A program made the translations under genes and the position numbers. Source: Steromphala cineraria (Eukaryota; Mollusca; Gastropoda; Trochida; Trochidae). Taken from it: 64,000 nt of DNA. The stretch spans positions 14,286,253 through 14,350,252 of the forward strand of contig OU744725.1 of NCBI GenBank assembly GCA_916613615.1. The letters run 5' to 3'. The notes under the pieces were generated by a model that worked only from the letters and a program-made list of their open reading frames with translations, did not search any database and was not told the origin of the DNA. Every line of letters begins with the position of its first letter. Positions within the stretch are counted from its first letter, which is position 1. Below are positions 27,016 to 37,485 of this stretch, piece after piece.

Positions 27016-27383
27016 TTAAAGGGGCAGTAGCACATTTTTTGATAATTTTATATTTTAAATTTTTCACTGATAATTGTTAGTTAATGCTAAAGGTATTATT
27101 TTGACAGTCTCAAAAATCTCATTACACAAGCCAATCATCCATAGTCAGAGGACAAAGTATGAAGATTCACATAAAATCCATTGGTGGCCATTCTGTGTGA
27201 ACACCTTTATTTTCATTTTCAATTCATTTTGTGTAAGAAAAAGGAATCGCATGGCTAAACTTCACATTATATATTTGAATTATCACTGCTCCATTTAGTT
27301 TACATACATTGTCTTTCAATTGGAACCATTAATTTACCCTTAACCTTATATTCCCCCAAAAAAACGTGCTACTTCCCCTTTAA
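27016..27383. mobile_element. MITE with TTAA target duplications (piggyBac-like insertion site)
   Basis: TTAA at 27016-27019 and at 27380-27383 bracket a 360-bp body. The terminal inverted repeats start AGGGGCAGTAGCACATTTTTT on the left and AGGGGAAGTAGCACGTTTTTT when the right end is read in reverse, about 19 of 21 matching. No transposase is encoded. TTAA duplication is the hallmark of piggyBac-type transposases, so a relative probably moved it. An open frame of 74 codons inside has no recognisable content. Confidence 0.8.
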
Positions 27384-27958
27384 AGAGTCTTCCCTATTCA
27401 CTTAGGGTTTGCAATCATGTTAATCTGAGAAAGGTCCTAATAAAAACGCTGTCATTTGATCAATCTTATTTTACATATAAAATAAGCTGTATATGAATTG
27501 ATAGAATATCAATATATTTTCATTTTATTTATGATTAGACTTAACGACAATGTCTTCTTATGTCGAAGATATGATATAATTTAACAGGTTAGGACTTAAA
27601 TGTTGTCACAAAACGATTGTTATTTACATGGCATGGACAATTTCATTTATAATTTCCAATCTCCACCTAACACATTTTGTGATAAAGATTTAGAATTTAC
27701 CAGGTTAGATTGGTTATAAAAACTTTGCTAATTTACTTTATATGGACAACATTTTTTATTTTAGTAGTTGTGATTAAGTTTTGATAATTTAAGTTGCTCA
27801 AAAAAGGATTGTTAATTTACATAGTATGGAAAACATTATGGATGATTTCCACTCTCCCCCTAACCCCGGACCTCACATAAAACTGCCATCCTAATAGACA
27901 CTTCATTACTCTCTCTTTATTCTCGAACCTCCTTCATACTCAATCTTAGTAGGCTGAT
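27384..27958. other. No gene identified
   Basis: AT-rich. The loosely repeated phrase GTTAATTTACATGGCATGGACAA occurs in diverged forms around 27620, 27735 and 27810, suggesting an old repeat of about 85-110 bp. Confidence 0.4.
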
Positions 27959-28115
27959 TAGACTTATATTTAGTCTCTGAATTTTTTTTAGTAAAAATCT
28001 TATTTCATTTAATTATTAAAAGGAGCCTCAGAAAATGGAGAATTCAGAGCAGCCCAGATCTAGACTTGCTTCCGTGGGGTGAATTATATGCTCAAGCGTC
28101 TGTGTGTAAGACTAT
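27959..28115 (-). repeat. Dispersed repeat copy B
   Basis: Reverse-complement partner of 13803-13952, with the same block order and a short insertion (about 28035-28048) that the other copy lacks. Confidence 0.8.
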
Positions 28116-28969
28116 AGGCTGTTCATAAAACTTGATTCCATAGAGATGTCAGGCTCTATTCAAAACAAGTATGGTACGTTTTCAGCAGTCATAATTATTT
28201 GCAAAACAAACTAAAAGTAAATTCTACCATTCTAAATTAACGTTAGATGTAAGAGTTTTGATTAAAAAAACTTAACATTTTCAAATTTAAGTCACAAAAT
28301 ATGTACAAAATATTTTCAAAACAAAACAACCTTAAAATAATAACCTGTCATATAACCCTTTCCGATAGGTGAAAATCTCATTGGGAGGGCTTGTGGTTCA
28401 AACTTTGGCCATAAGGTGGCGCTTTTAACCCTCGGACAACCTTTGTAGCTCTGTGCAAACATGCCAAGCTTTAGCAAGATATCACAGAGGTATAATTTAG
28501 GCTCGCAGTTCCTGAAAGAATTCATTCTGGTTTATCTGAGGCTTGATTGATAGCAACAAGATGGACCTTGTGTTTAACATTGGTGAAATTCTTCCAGTGA
28601 ACTTCTTATATTTGGGGACGAAAACTTTGATTGTTGCAGTCAAAGTCGATATTGTCCTTAGATTGTCACATGACGATTTCATACAATTAACAAAGCCATC
28701 TTGAATACAGGCCATTCACATGTTATTTTTTCATTCTTATTTCCAAATGGGCCAAATAATACCAGTATGTATGTTCACAGTATGTGATTTGCTTCCTTTT
28801 ATATGTTGCCAACAAATATACCATAAGCTAGTTATAATCAGTCAAAAGAACAAAATGAAAAGAATTCATAATAATTGATCTTCTCAATATCTTAAAAATT
28901 GATAAAAACTTATATCTTTGACAAAAAAAATTTATGTGAAGAAGGAGCAGAGGAGAGAAGAAATAATAT
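28116..28969. other. No gene identified
   Basis: Short minus-strand frames (64-72 codons) overlap here without motifs. I see no repeats or RNA genes. Confidence 0.4.
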
Positions 28970-29072
28970 GAATAAGAGATTACCAACAAGAATGTATTGA
29001 TAAAACATGTCATATGACACACAAATGTAACTCTTTCTCACAGGACAACTGTGACAACCCAGTGTGTTGTAT

Positions 29073-29684
29073 TATACCCCACTTCCAGTCTCATTGCTAT
29101 GGTTTCCTTTGTTCTAACTGTAGGTGTATTGACCGATACACCTCTACTTTCCATGTCCTAACTGTAGGTTAAATGACGATACACCTCTACTTTTCTAATA
29201 GACCTCCTCTTTTTTGTACATCTAAACTTAGTCAAATGAAGAGATCTTCAACTTGGGCAAATAAACAGACTTAAGAATTTAGAATTATAAATTTTTGAAA
29301 TTTATAAACAGCGATGGCGGGAATAGAACCCGGGACCTCTATGTTGCAGAGCAGAGACTCTGTCGACTGAACTACTGAGGATTGACACAAACAGAAGTAT
29401 TTTCTGTTGTGTTATGTATATGTTGTTATTTTGTCCTATATAAGTCCATGTATAGATACTGATTTGTACCAATTTTTTATAAAATGAAGTTAGTTTATGT
29501 TTTTTAAAGAGTATTGTTAATATTCTATTGATCTAGTTAGGTCAAGATGTATATACATAGAGAAGGATGGAAAGCATTGTTTCGTCAAATATAACTCGAT
29601 CGGAGTGGGGTAAGCTACGCCTCGGAGACCCACGATTCAAACAGGAGGTGTATTGAGCGATACACCTCGGGAAGTGGGGGTATA
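29073..29684. mobile_element. 612-bp inverted-repeat element (MITE-like)
   Basis: The left end TATACCCCACTTCC is matched in inverse orientation by GGAAGTGGGGGTATA at 29670-29684, with one extra G. Both subterminal regions carry a palindrome of the type GGTGTATTGA(C/G)CGATACACC (about 29123-29144 and 29647-29667). There is no transposase. A tRNA-like segment lies inside on the minus strand. The terminal phrase GTGGGGGTATA is shared with the hairpin end of the element at 36587-37131, which suggests a related end-recognition system. Confidence 0.65.
29311..29385 (-). repeat. tRNA-like segment (SINE head), not a functional tRNA
   Basis: On the minus strand an A-box-like TAGTTCAGTCGACAGAG is followed about 35 bases later by a B box (CGGGTTCTATTCCCGCC). 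An anticodon-arm-like stem is possible, but the 5' and 3' ends cannot pair as an acceptor stem. It is best read as a polymerase III promoter derived from a tRNA within the 29073-29684 element. Confidence 0.6.
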
Positions 29685-30160
29685 TCTCTCACTTGTACAG
29701 CACAGTGTTGATGTTATTGAAGAATAAATTCTATGAGTGCCAATCAAAGCTCATATATCATTGCGTTTTCAGGAAAAACAAATCATAATTTTACCAGCAA
29801 AGAAAACAATGATAAAACATCTCACATGCTCTCTCTCCCACATCTATCACAATCACAGGAGGGTAAAGAGGACAACTTCTTTAGTCTATGAGTGCCAATA
29901 ACAAAATCTGGAAAAATATTACGAATCATGAGATTACCAGTGAGAATGTATTGATAAAGCATCTCATATGCCGCTTCTGTGTGCAAGGACAACTGTGACA
30001 ACCACAGAAGAGTAAACCACAGTTGTTGATGAGGCCAATCAAAGCTCATATATCATTGTGTTATCAGGAAAATATTAACAATTATGAGATTACCAGAAAA
30101 TAATGATGAAGACATCTTATATGCTCTCTGTGTCCAAGGACAACTGAGGAACCAGGGGGA

Positions 30161-31956
30161 GTATGTATACAGCACCTAGCAGAAACGCACCTACTACATC
30201 AACATACGGCATCAGTTATACCACACAGCAAGATTTGTTTTTCTAAGAATGGCATTGTTGAACTGCGATTTAACATAAGATAACAGCACCTTAGAAATCT
30301 GGAAAAGCCATTACATATTTATTTGGACCACATTGCAGAAAAATGTGCCATATTACCCTCCATTAGTGCCACTTTGAATTGCATGTATTTACTCACGTAA
30401 TGCACCCCCTGCATAAACATGCCAACCAATCACATGCGCTAATCTGATTATCATGCATAAAAATGCGACCATAATGCATGTTGATCTGCACTTAGGTAGT
30501 GGGAGTTGTGCTGATGGTATGTTATATAGGAAATATTTCTCTGATTAAAAAACATTATGTATCACAATGTTTATTCATGAAATGTTTTTTTAAACGTGAG
30601 ATTCCATAAATGAAAGTATAATTTTAAATCAACTATTGTAAACAGAATCATTAAGAGATATAAGGTCTTGTGTGGGAAGGAAGATGATATATTCTTAAGA
30701 TTATATATATTCTTAAGAACTCTGAAACATTTACAGAAGAACTTTGTTTCCTAGGCCAAGAACAAATTAATTTGGAAATTTAAACATTAAGAAAAATCTC
30801 TCAGATGGTCATTTGGATGGTTTATGTTTATCTCCGAAATAAATATTTGAAAAAATTGACCTACCATCGATTTATTAGATTTTTTTTTCCACTTTCCTTC
30901 CCTGCATTAGATTTTGGACTTGTTTTCATTTTTTATTGAATTTATTATTATAAGAATCTGGGAAACAGACAATTTTCAATTGCAAGTCAAATGGGTGCAA
31001 AACTTCATAGGGGAACCATGTGTTTCACATTACACATACTCTATTCAACTTTTTCAACTCATCAAGACATGCCATAACTTGAGCTTGGGAATTTATACAA
31101 TCCGAAAATTTCATTGCTGAGAGAAGTCCAATCTGGTGGTCTGCATAATAACAAAGGGAAGTCACTCTCAACTTATTCATCACCAAAGGGGCTTAACTCA
31201 TAAGTTTTTGTATCTGACAAAGGGAGTTAATCCTGCACCTTGTTGAACCACTGATCCATGTTTAATCTCAGCTTGGCAGGATTAAACTAATCTGAGAGTG
31301 AGAAAAATCACATATATATTCCATTAGCTCGAACTATCAATCTGAACACTCCTTCAATCAAAAATAAGCTGTTTTTATATTCAAAACATTACCTTTGGTA
31401 TTGTTATATTTAGAACTTACCTTTCCAAGTTAATAGAACATGTGATCTATCATACTCTCAACACAATAGATTTTCATGGACTTAATCTTAATGGATCTGA
31501 CTGTGAGACAATTTCCATTAGTGCACAGTAATATGAAACAGGAAAAAAAACTCCAAAAAGAATTGCAATTTTTGAGTGGAAAGTTATTTATACAAGCAGG
31601 ACAGATGGTATGATTACAAATAAAGATTAGTTCCGATTGAACGACTCACATTGAACATAAGCTTAGAATTCATCGAGACTTTTTGCAACCATATTCAGGA
31701 CCACATTTCAATTTGTGTCAACCGCCAGACACATGAATCCGGACAATCTAATCAAGCACCTAGCTCACACTAACATAATCTGTCTGTGGACTGGTCACTG
31801 GAGAGATCGTACAGTACAGACCCTAGCAAGTGCTCTGAATGTTCTACCTGGGATTTGGTCACTTAATCTGTTTTCAATATGGACCAGAGAGCCAAGAAAA
31901 AGAGTTAATAGTATCTGCAAAATGCAATGTCCATAGGTGTTGCACAAAATAACACA
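30161..31956. other. AT-rich DNA, nothing identified
   Basis: Short frames of up to about 75 codons are present on both strands without motifs. I see no repeat that I can delimit. Confidence 0.45.
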
Positions 31957-32119
31957 TACAGTAGAACTCGGATATAACGAACTCCAAGGGACCAAAGAAT
32001 TTAGTTCGCTATAGCCGGTGTTCGCTATACGCATATAATTTTAATGATATTATATAGGGAAGGGACTTGAAAAATTGTTCGCTATATCCGAGTGTTCGCT
32101 ATATCCGTGTTCTACTGTA
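31957..32119. mobile_element. 159-bp MITE, pogo/Tigger-like, TA duplication
   Basis: TA at 31957-31958 and 32118-32119 flank the element. The ends are CAGTAGAACTCGGATATAAC and, in reverse complement on the right, CAGTAGAACACGGATATAGC. Internal repeats GTTCGCTATA occur several times near both ends. CAGTAGAAC-type ends with TA target duplication are typical of non-autonomous Tc1/mariner elements of the pogo/Tigger group. There is no coding capacity. Confidence 0.85.
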
Positions 32120-32832
32120 TATTAATGCTGATATTTCTAAATATTTCTCAAATAAGAACAACCTTTACGTTCTACATTGGCTTTAGGATGTGCTACTGAC
32201 ATTACAACACATAAGGCAAATGCAATTAAAGATAAAATTTCAAAGGCCTTAATTACTCAATTAACAAGATTTGTGTGAAATTACTTAATGATCTCCGTAA
32301 TTTACACTTTCACTTACGACAATGCAACTGTTCAACAAATCAAATAAAAATAGAGTATTTTGCTAATGTAATTAAACCTAAAGCCATACTTTGTATCAAA
32401 GCGGGTTGGCTTAATCCTGTGCTAACTACGAGACTTTCAATGTGTTTAACATTGTTATTAACACTCGACACCTTCAAACTAATTCCCAATCCATCAGGCA
32501 CCATGTGTCAGCAGAGACCAATCCACAGCCCTTTGACAAAAGAGCTTGAGGTAATTTTGTTAGTCGGTCTAAATAGGGTCAAATTGGTAGCCAATTACTC
32601 TTTGAGTTTCAATTATGGTTCTGTTAGTCCAGAAGGTCAAATCGGTGTCCTTATCTCTAGATTCCCTTGGGGTCCATCATTCTCTCTGCGGAGGTCACTC
32701 GGGGTCAAGGATCAGTGGTCAGAGGTCAAGGTCATTGACCTTCCTCTCTCAAGGGTTCCTCCCTTCTTTGAAGTGAGAGAGGGTTTGGACCTAGAGGTCG
32801 ACCTCCTGACTAGATTAATGACCCCGGAAGCA
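32120..32832. other. Region with an unproven 206-codon open frame
   Basis: A plus-strand frame at 32275-32895 is the longest one not explained by a transposon or simple repeat. Its translation begins KLLNDLRNLHFHLRQCNC and ends near RLGQWCWRLA. No domain, signal peptide or repeat is recognised, and the 3' part lies in a duplicated non-coding block (32833-33330) whose second copy does not keep the frame. I think it is chance, but a transcript could change that. Confidence 0.3.
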
Positions 32833-33330
32833 ATGATTAATCTGACCAGAGAAGCAAATTATAGACTGGGTCAGTGGTGTTGGAGATTGGCTTGAGTTGA
32901 TACTGATAGGATTGGACTCATGGTCAAGGGGTTTGACTGTCGATTTGTTTAGTCCTGATTCAGTTGGTTTGAATATTTCAATACAGGTTTTAGTAGCACA
33001 TTTTATTGAAACAAGGATCACTTACTTCAGAAAAGCTCTTTGGCACTAAGCATATTGTTAAGAATTTGAGAAATTATTCCCCTAAATAGTGAACAATTTT
33101 TCATGTTTAATTTGATCAATGAAACAAAGGTTTTGACTATGAGGGCGACCTAATGGCCAGATTAAGTCTTGAAGCAATTATGAATGGGTTCCTCTAAATT
33201 ATAGACGGTCCGGAAGCAATGATTGATCTGACCAGAATTCCAAATTATAGACTGGGTCAGTGGTGTTGTAGATTGGCTTGAGTTGATACTGATAGGACGG
33301 ACTCATGGTCAAGGTTTGTCTAGGGGCTTA
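32833..33330. repeat. Direct duplication of about 110 bp, 383 bp apart
   Basis: Copies at about 32833-32945 and 33216-33325 share AATTATAGACTGGGTCAGTG, AGATTGGCTTGAGTTGATAC and GGACTCATGGTCAAGG. The intervening part carries a weaker echo (GGCCAGATTAAG, GAAGCAAT). Confidence 0.75.
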
Positions 33331-33644
33331 CTAGGTACTGTTTCATTTGGTTAGTTAACATGAGCGATTGGGTTGCATATGTCAATATAAGAGTGTTTAC
33401 TTACAGTAGATAAGCTATTGGACAGTAAAAGGTAATAGAAAAGGTAAAGAAAAGGTAAAGAAATAGAGAACAAGTTTTGCATTATATGTAGTGAACCTTT
33501 TAAATCAATGAGTTAAAGCACTATGTTAGAATAATTTATGTTTCAGATTTATAGACATATAGACATATAGAGACTACAGCTTCTGGCATTGTAGTTAACT
33601 TACAAATCAAACTTGTGGCCCTGGATAACCAATAACTTCCATCT

Positions 33645-34013
33645 AGCATCAAGTCACAAGTGACTAGTGACTAGCCCAAGTGACTAGTGCTATCTAGTCC
33701 GTCCCTGCCCTTAGAACCTGATGACTGTGGTCAGGTGCAGTATCAAATCACAAGTGACTAGCCCAAGTGACTAGTGCTATCTAGCCAGTCCCTGCCCTTA
33801 GAACCCGATGACAGTGGTCAGGCGCACATCAAGTCACAAGTGACTCGTGACTAGCCCAAGTGACTAGTGCTATCTAGTCCGTCCCTGCCCTCAAAACCCT
33901 GTGACTGTGGTCAGGTGCAGCATTAAGTCACAAGTGACTAGCCCAAGTGACTAGTGACTAGTGCTATCTAGTCATTCCCGCCCTCAGAACCCGATGACTG
34001 TGGTCAGGTGCTC
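33645..34013. repeat. Tandem repeat, four units of 85-95 bp
   Basis: Units begin near 33647, 33742, 33827 and 33921. Each has (A)TCAAGTCACAAGTGACTAG, GCCCAAGTGACTAGTGCTAT, CCCTGCCCT(T/C)AGAACC and ACTGTGGTCAGGTGC. Variation in unit length comes from extra copies of GTGACTAG. Confidence 0.9.
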
Positions 34014-34284
34014 CAGCGAAGGTTTCAATTAGTCCCTGATTGATCCCCATGTCTATGGTTCACAACCTGATGGAGTGGACTAACACTCTCTTTTGACTTG
34101 TCATCCATTTTTTCTTCAAAGAGTACCATTGTCCTTTGTGCCAGAGGCAAGTGTGGATTGTCTATGGATCACAGGTCAGAGGTTAGGGATCAACGGTCAT
34201 ACAATTTCGTCAAAGATTCCAGATCCTTGGGTTCATTTTCAATGACAGGTGATCATTCTGAAGCTTGAGATCAATCTGAAGAGA

Positions 34285-34665
34285 TTGTTGGGTACAATAC
34301 TCATTTAGGGCAGTCACTTTTAATAACAGAGGTTCCCTCTCAGGTTAGAGAACAATCGGTAGAGCTCAGGTACAATTTTCATTTATGGCAGCCACTTTAA
34401 ATAAGAGAGTTCCCTTCTTTGAGCTATAGAACAATCTGTAGAGCTCAGTTAAATATTCATATAGTCACTTTGAATAACAGAGGTTCATTTTCAGGCTAGA
34501 GAACAATTGGTAGAGCTCAGGTACAATTCTCATTAAGGACAGCCACTTTTGATAACTGAGGTTCACTCTCAGGGCTAGAGAACTTCTGTAGAGCTCTGTT
34601 AAATTTTTCAATTAGGGCAGTAACTTTAAATAACAGAGGTTTATTCTGGAGGTTATACTGAGAAC
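34285..34665. repeat. Diverged tandem repeat, about 80-bp units
   Basis: Five units share CAATTCTCATTTAGGGCAG, CACTTTTAATAACAGAGGTTC, and TAGAGAACAATCGGTAGAGCT in varied forms. Spacing of the CACTTT(T/A/G) block is about 70-85 bp. Confidence 0.75.
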
Positions 34666-34865
34666 GATCTGCAGGGTTTAACAGGTATGATATTCATTAA
34701 CAGCGATCAATTAAATAAAGACAGGCTCATTCTGTATTGACAGTTCTTATATTAATTCCAATCCATAAAACACACACTGTACGATGAATGCAATGGCCGA
34801 TACGTTACCCCTGGTCAAGGAATACCAAATCTTTCCTGAAAGGATTAAGACCTATTACCTGGTAG

Positions 34866-35010
34866 AGCTGTTTGAGTGGCATTCTAGAAGTTGATGGTAT
34901 AAGGAAGACAAGAGTAATTCTATGGATGAACAACTTCTTTATTGGACAGTAGCGACGTTTCGGTATAGATTCTTATACCTTATATGCTTGAAAACGGTAT
35001 AAGAATCTAG
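34866..35010 (+). repeat. Foldback repeat, left arm and loop
   Basis: The segment TAAGGAAGACAAGAGTAATT through CGTTTCGGTATAGATTC, the loop ATATGCTTGAAAACGG and a short return TATAAGAATCTA equal the left arm and loop of 35605-35771. The return arm is truncated at about 34992. The upstream TTCTAGAAGTTGATGGTA also occurs (inverted) at the right side of the other copy, so the full repeat is longer than its palindrome. Confidence 0.75.
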
Positions 35011-35604
35011 GTTCACACGTACAAGTAGTTACTGTTATGGACAAGCTTTATTCTAGTCATAACTTACAATGGCTTTATGGCAATGAAATAGACAGCATGG
35101 TACCTGGTTACTTTTGGTCCGGGCAGGTAACTATTTTCAGCTTTTTCTTAAATTTTATCATTGTATTAATTTACAAAATAACTCTTTTGGGCTACTTTTC
35201 AAGTTTATTTCATACACTGCTATAACATTTAAATCATTAGTTGTAAATCCATAATGTTATTAATGCATACTTTCACCTAATACCCTCCATTTAGAGTATT
35301 AGGATTGTACACATGTGAATTTATTGGGTAGAACACAGGAAACAGCATATTATTCTTAATGTTCCATTAAATCAATTAATGACCCATTTGTTAGTTGATT
35401 TGATCTGCTGTCAAACCTCCACTCTTTGTGGGAATATAAGCTTACCTGTAAGTAAGGGATTTCATGATATGTAAATGAAATGACCAAAAGAAATAATAGT
35501 AGGTAAACTTGATTTAGGGATTGTTTTACAGTCCACTGAATGATTTTTCAGGTTTGGATCTTGAAGAGAGTTCAGCTGTAGTTTATAGTCCAGTATGATA
35601 ATAA
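35011..35604. other. No gene identified
   Basis: AT-rich intervening DNA with no supported feature. Confidence 0.45.
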
Positions 35605-35771
35605 TTAAGGAACATAAGAGTAATTCTATGGATGAACAACTTCTTTATTTGGCGGTAGCATTTCGGTATAAATTCTTATACTGCTTGAAAATGGTATAAG
35701 AATCTATACCGAAATGTCACTTCTGCCAAATAAAGTGGTTCATCCATAGAAATACTCTTGTCTTCCTTATA
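35605..35771. mobile_element. Foldback (palindromic) repeat, 167 bp
   Basis: The left arm from TAAGGAACATAAGAGTAATT to AAATTCTTATA pairs with the right arm from TATAAGAATCTATACC to CTTGTCTTCCTTA over about 75 bases with few mismatches, around a loop of 14-18 bases. Such a transcript would form a long hairpin. The arms contain ACAACTTCTTTATT, a 14-mer that recurs in other repeats of this window (34930, 48287, 48410, 48559, 51634). Confidence 0.8.
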
Positions 35772-35895
35772 TCATCAACTTCTAGAACTGAAACAGCTCA
35801 GTATGATAATAGCTATTATTTGTAGTCATCAAAATTTAATATTCTGAAATATTTTTCAAATAACTGATCCCAGTCTAACATTTTAAGATTCAGAC

Positions 35896-36172
35896 TACCG
35901 TATTTCCTCGATAAGACGCCCCTGGCGTCTATTTTTTCAGACAACCTTTACCCTCTGGCGTGTATTCGAGACCTGGCGTCTATTCGTCCACGTCATAAGT
36001 AGAAGTAGAATACTTTATTAGCATTCAACTACGGGAGCATTAATTAATCAACTTATCACCCGGCGTCTATTCGAGACCCGGTATGTATTTACTTCAAACA
36101 GCCCTCCCCCCGGCCTCTATTCGAGACCCAGCGTTTATTCGAGGCCCAGCGTCTATTCAAGAAAATACGGTA
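35896..36172. mobile_element. 273-bp MITE with TA duplications
   Basis: TA at 35896-35897 and 36171-36172 flank ends CCGTATTTCCTCGATAAGAC and, reversed on the right, CCGTATTTTCTTGAATAGAC. The interior has many copies of GGCGTCTATTCGAGACC. The TA duplication and TACCGTATTT termini fit a pogo/Tigger-like non-autonomous element. Confidence 0.85.
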
Positions 36173-36213
36173 CTTTAAACACTGATCCAAGTTTAGCATA
36201 TCAAGATTCAGAC

Positions 36214-37485
36214 TACCGTATTTCCTCTAATACAACCCGGGCCTCCATTACAACCCGGTCCTCGAATATAACCCGGGGGGTAAGGGGGTGCTGACATTAA
36301 TACAAGGCAAAAGCGAGCGCAGCTCACATACCTCCGCCTGTAGTTTGACCGCCTTTCCTTGACGAAAATAGTGAAAAGTCATATGTTCTGATAAGTCCTA
36401 GGATTGTTACCGTATTTTTTAAATTTAATTTGTCTGAATAGGTGTGAACTGGTATAACTATGATAAAAAATGTTTTTCAACAAACTCTCACCTTCCATTC
36501 AGTTTCAGGTAGGTCAATTTATATTCCAATATATGTAATCTTTGCAGTGGTATCAACATTCCAATATATGTATTCTTTGCAGTGGTAAAAATTTCAAATA
36601 TTATTTGAACTTTGGAATTAAAACCTCTTAAAGGCACAACAGCATCATATAGGTTACTGCCATACCAAGTTTGAAAATTCCACGTGGTATAGTTTTTAAA
36701 TTATGATCCGGAAACGACACAAAGTCCGAATATCTGACCGTTTTTGGTCAAAATTTCAAAAATTATTTGAACGTTGGAGGTGAAACCCCTAAAAGGCACA
36801 ACAGCATCATATAGGCTACTGCCATACCAAATTTGAATTTTCCAAGTGGTATAGTTTTTTAATTATGCTCCGGAAACGAGACAAAGTCCAGAAATCGGAC
36901 GGTTTTTGGTCAAAATTTCAAAAATTATTTGAACCATTGAGATGAAACCCCTAAAAGGCACAACAGCATCATATAGGCTACTGCCATACCAAATTTGAAG
37001 TTTGTAAGTGGTATAGTTTTAGAGTAATGCTCCGGAAACGAATTCGGACGGACGCACACACACACAGACGCACGGACGGACGAACACGCGGAGCGCTATA
37101 TACCCCGACTACGTCGTAGTGGGGGTATAACAACCCGGGTCTCGTATAGAACCCGGGGTGTCGAATAGAACCCGGGTCTAACATAAATACTGGTATAATA
37201 TGTCGATAGTATATACTTCACCCTATATTGCAGGGATTGATACAGATTTTGATAAAAGAATGAATATCAACAGAAATGCCACAAGATATGTAGAACTAGA
37301 TCAATAATTTTCCATGAAAACGCCATTCCTAGAAGATTTTGAAACGTCAATTCAGACCTGAAGAAATACAACCCAGCCTCCATTATAACCCGGGCCTCGA
37401 ATTGAACCCGGGGGGGGGGGGGGGGGGGGGTAAGGGGGTACTGAACGAAATAGAACCCCGGGGTTGTATTCTAGGAAATACGATA
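36214..37485. mobile_element. Second TACCGTATTTCC MITE, split by a nested insertion
   Basis: The left end TACCGTATTTCCTCTAATAC pairs with the right end GTATTCTAGGAAATACGATA (one base changed in the last CGG). Internal AACCCGGGCCTC repeats occupy 36224-36280 and again 37130-37180 and 37370-37440, including a G22 run near 37408-37430. The middle is taken up by a different element with a tandem core (36587-37131). The 40 bp before the left TA (ending AAGATTCAGAC) resemble the 40 bp before the 35896 element, so a piece of flank seems to have been duplicated with it. Confidence 0.7.
36587..37131 (+). mobile_element. Nested element: 162-bp tandem core, ACGG-type tract, terminal hairpin
   Basis: CAAAATTTCAAAAATTATTTG recurs at about 36587, 36749 and 36911, a 162-bp period, with CTAAAAGGCACAACAGCATC and CTACTGCCATACCAA in each unit. 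The core is followed by CGGACGGACGCACACACA and ACGGACGGACGAAC at 37046-37085, then a hairpin of TATACCCCGACTACG and CGTAGTGGGGGTATA at 37100-37129. A tandem core of about 160 bp followed by a tetranucleotide tract is the plan described for bivalve pearl (non-autonomous Helentron-like) elements. Assignment here rests on plan, not sequence match. The left boundary is not clear and may lie near 36286. Confidence 0.6.

Larger units (their letters stand above)
28970..30160. repeat. Diverged tandem repeat interrupted by an inserted element
   Basis: Units contain GAGATTACCAG, AATGTATTGATAAA(A/G)CAT, CATATGC and AGGACAACTGTGACAACC. Copies start near 28975, 29795, 29929 and 30087, with CCAATCAAAGCTCATATATCATTG twice (about 29738 and 30034). 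The period is about 145-155 bp. The 612-bp element at 29073-29684 splits the first unit from the others. Confidence 0.65.

Noticed and set aside
32275..32895. 206-codon plus-strand frame
   Set aside because: No motif, and it runs into a non-coding duplication that does not preserve the frame; not called a gene.
33645..34013. CRISPR-like array
   Set aside because: Units are contiguous tandem copies with no unique spacers, in a eukaryotic context.
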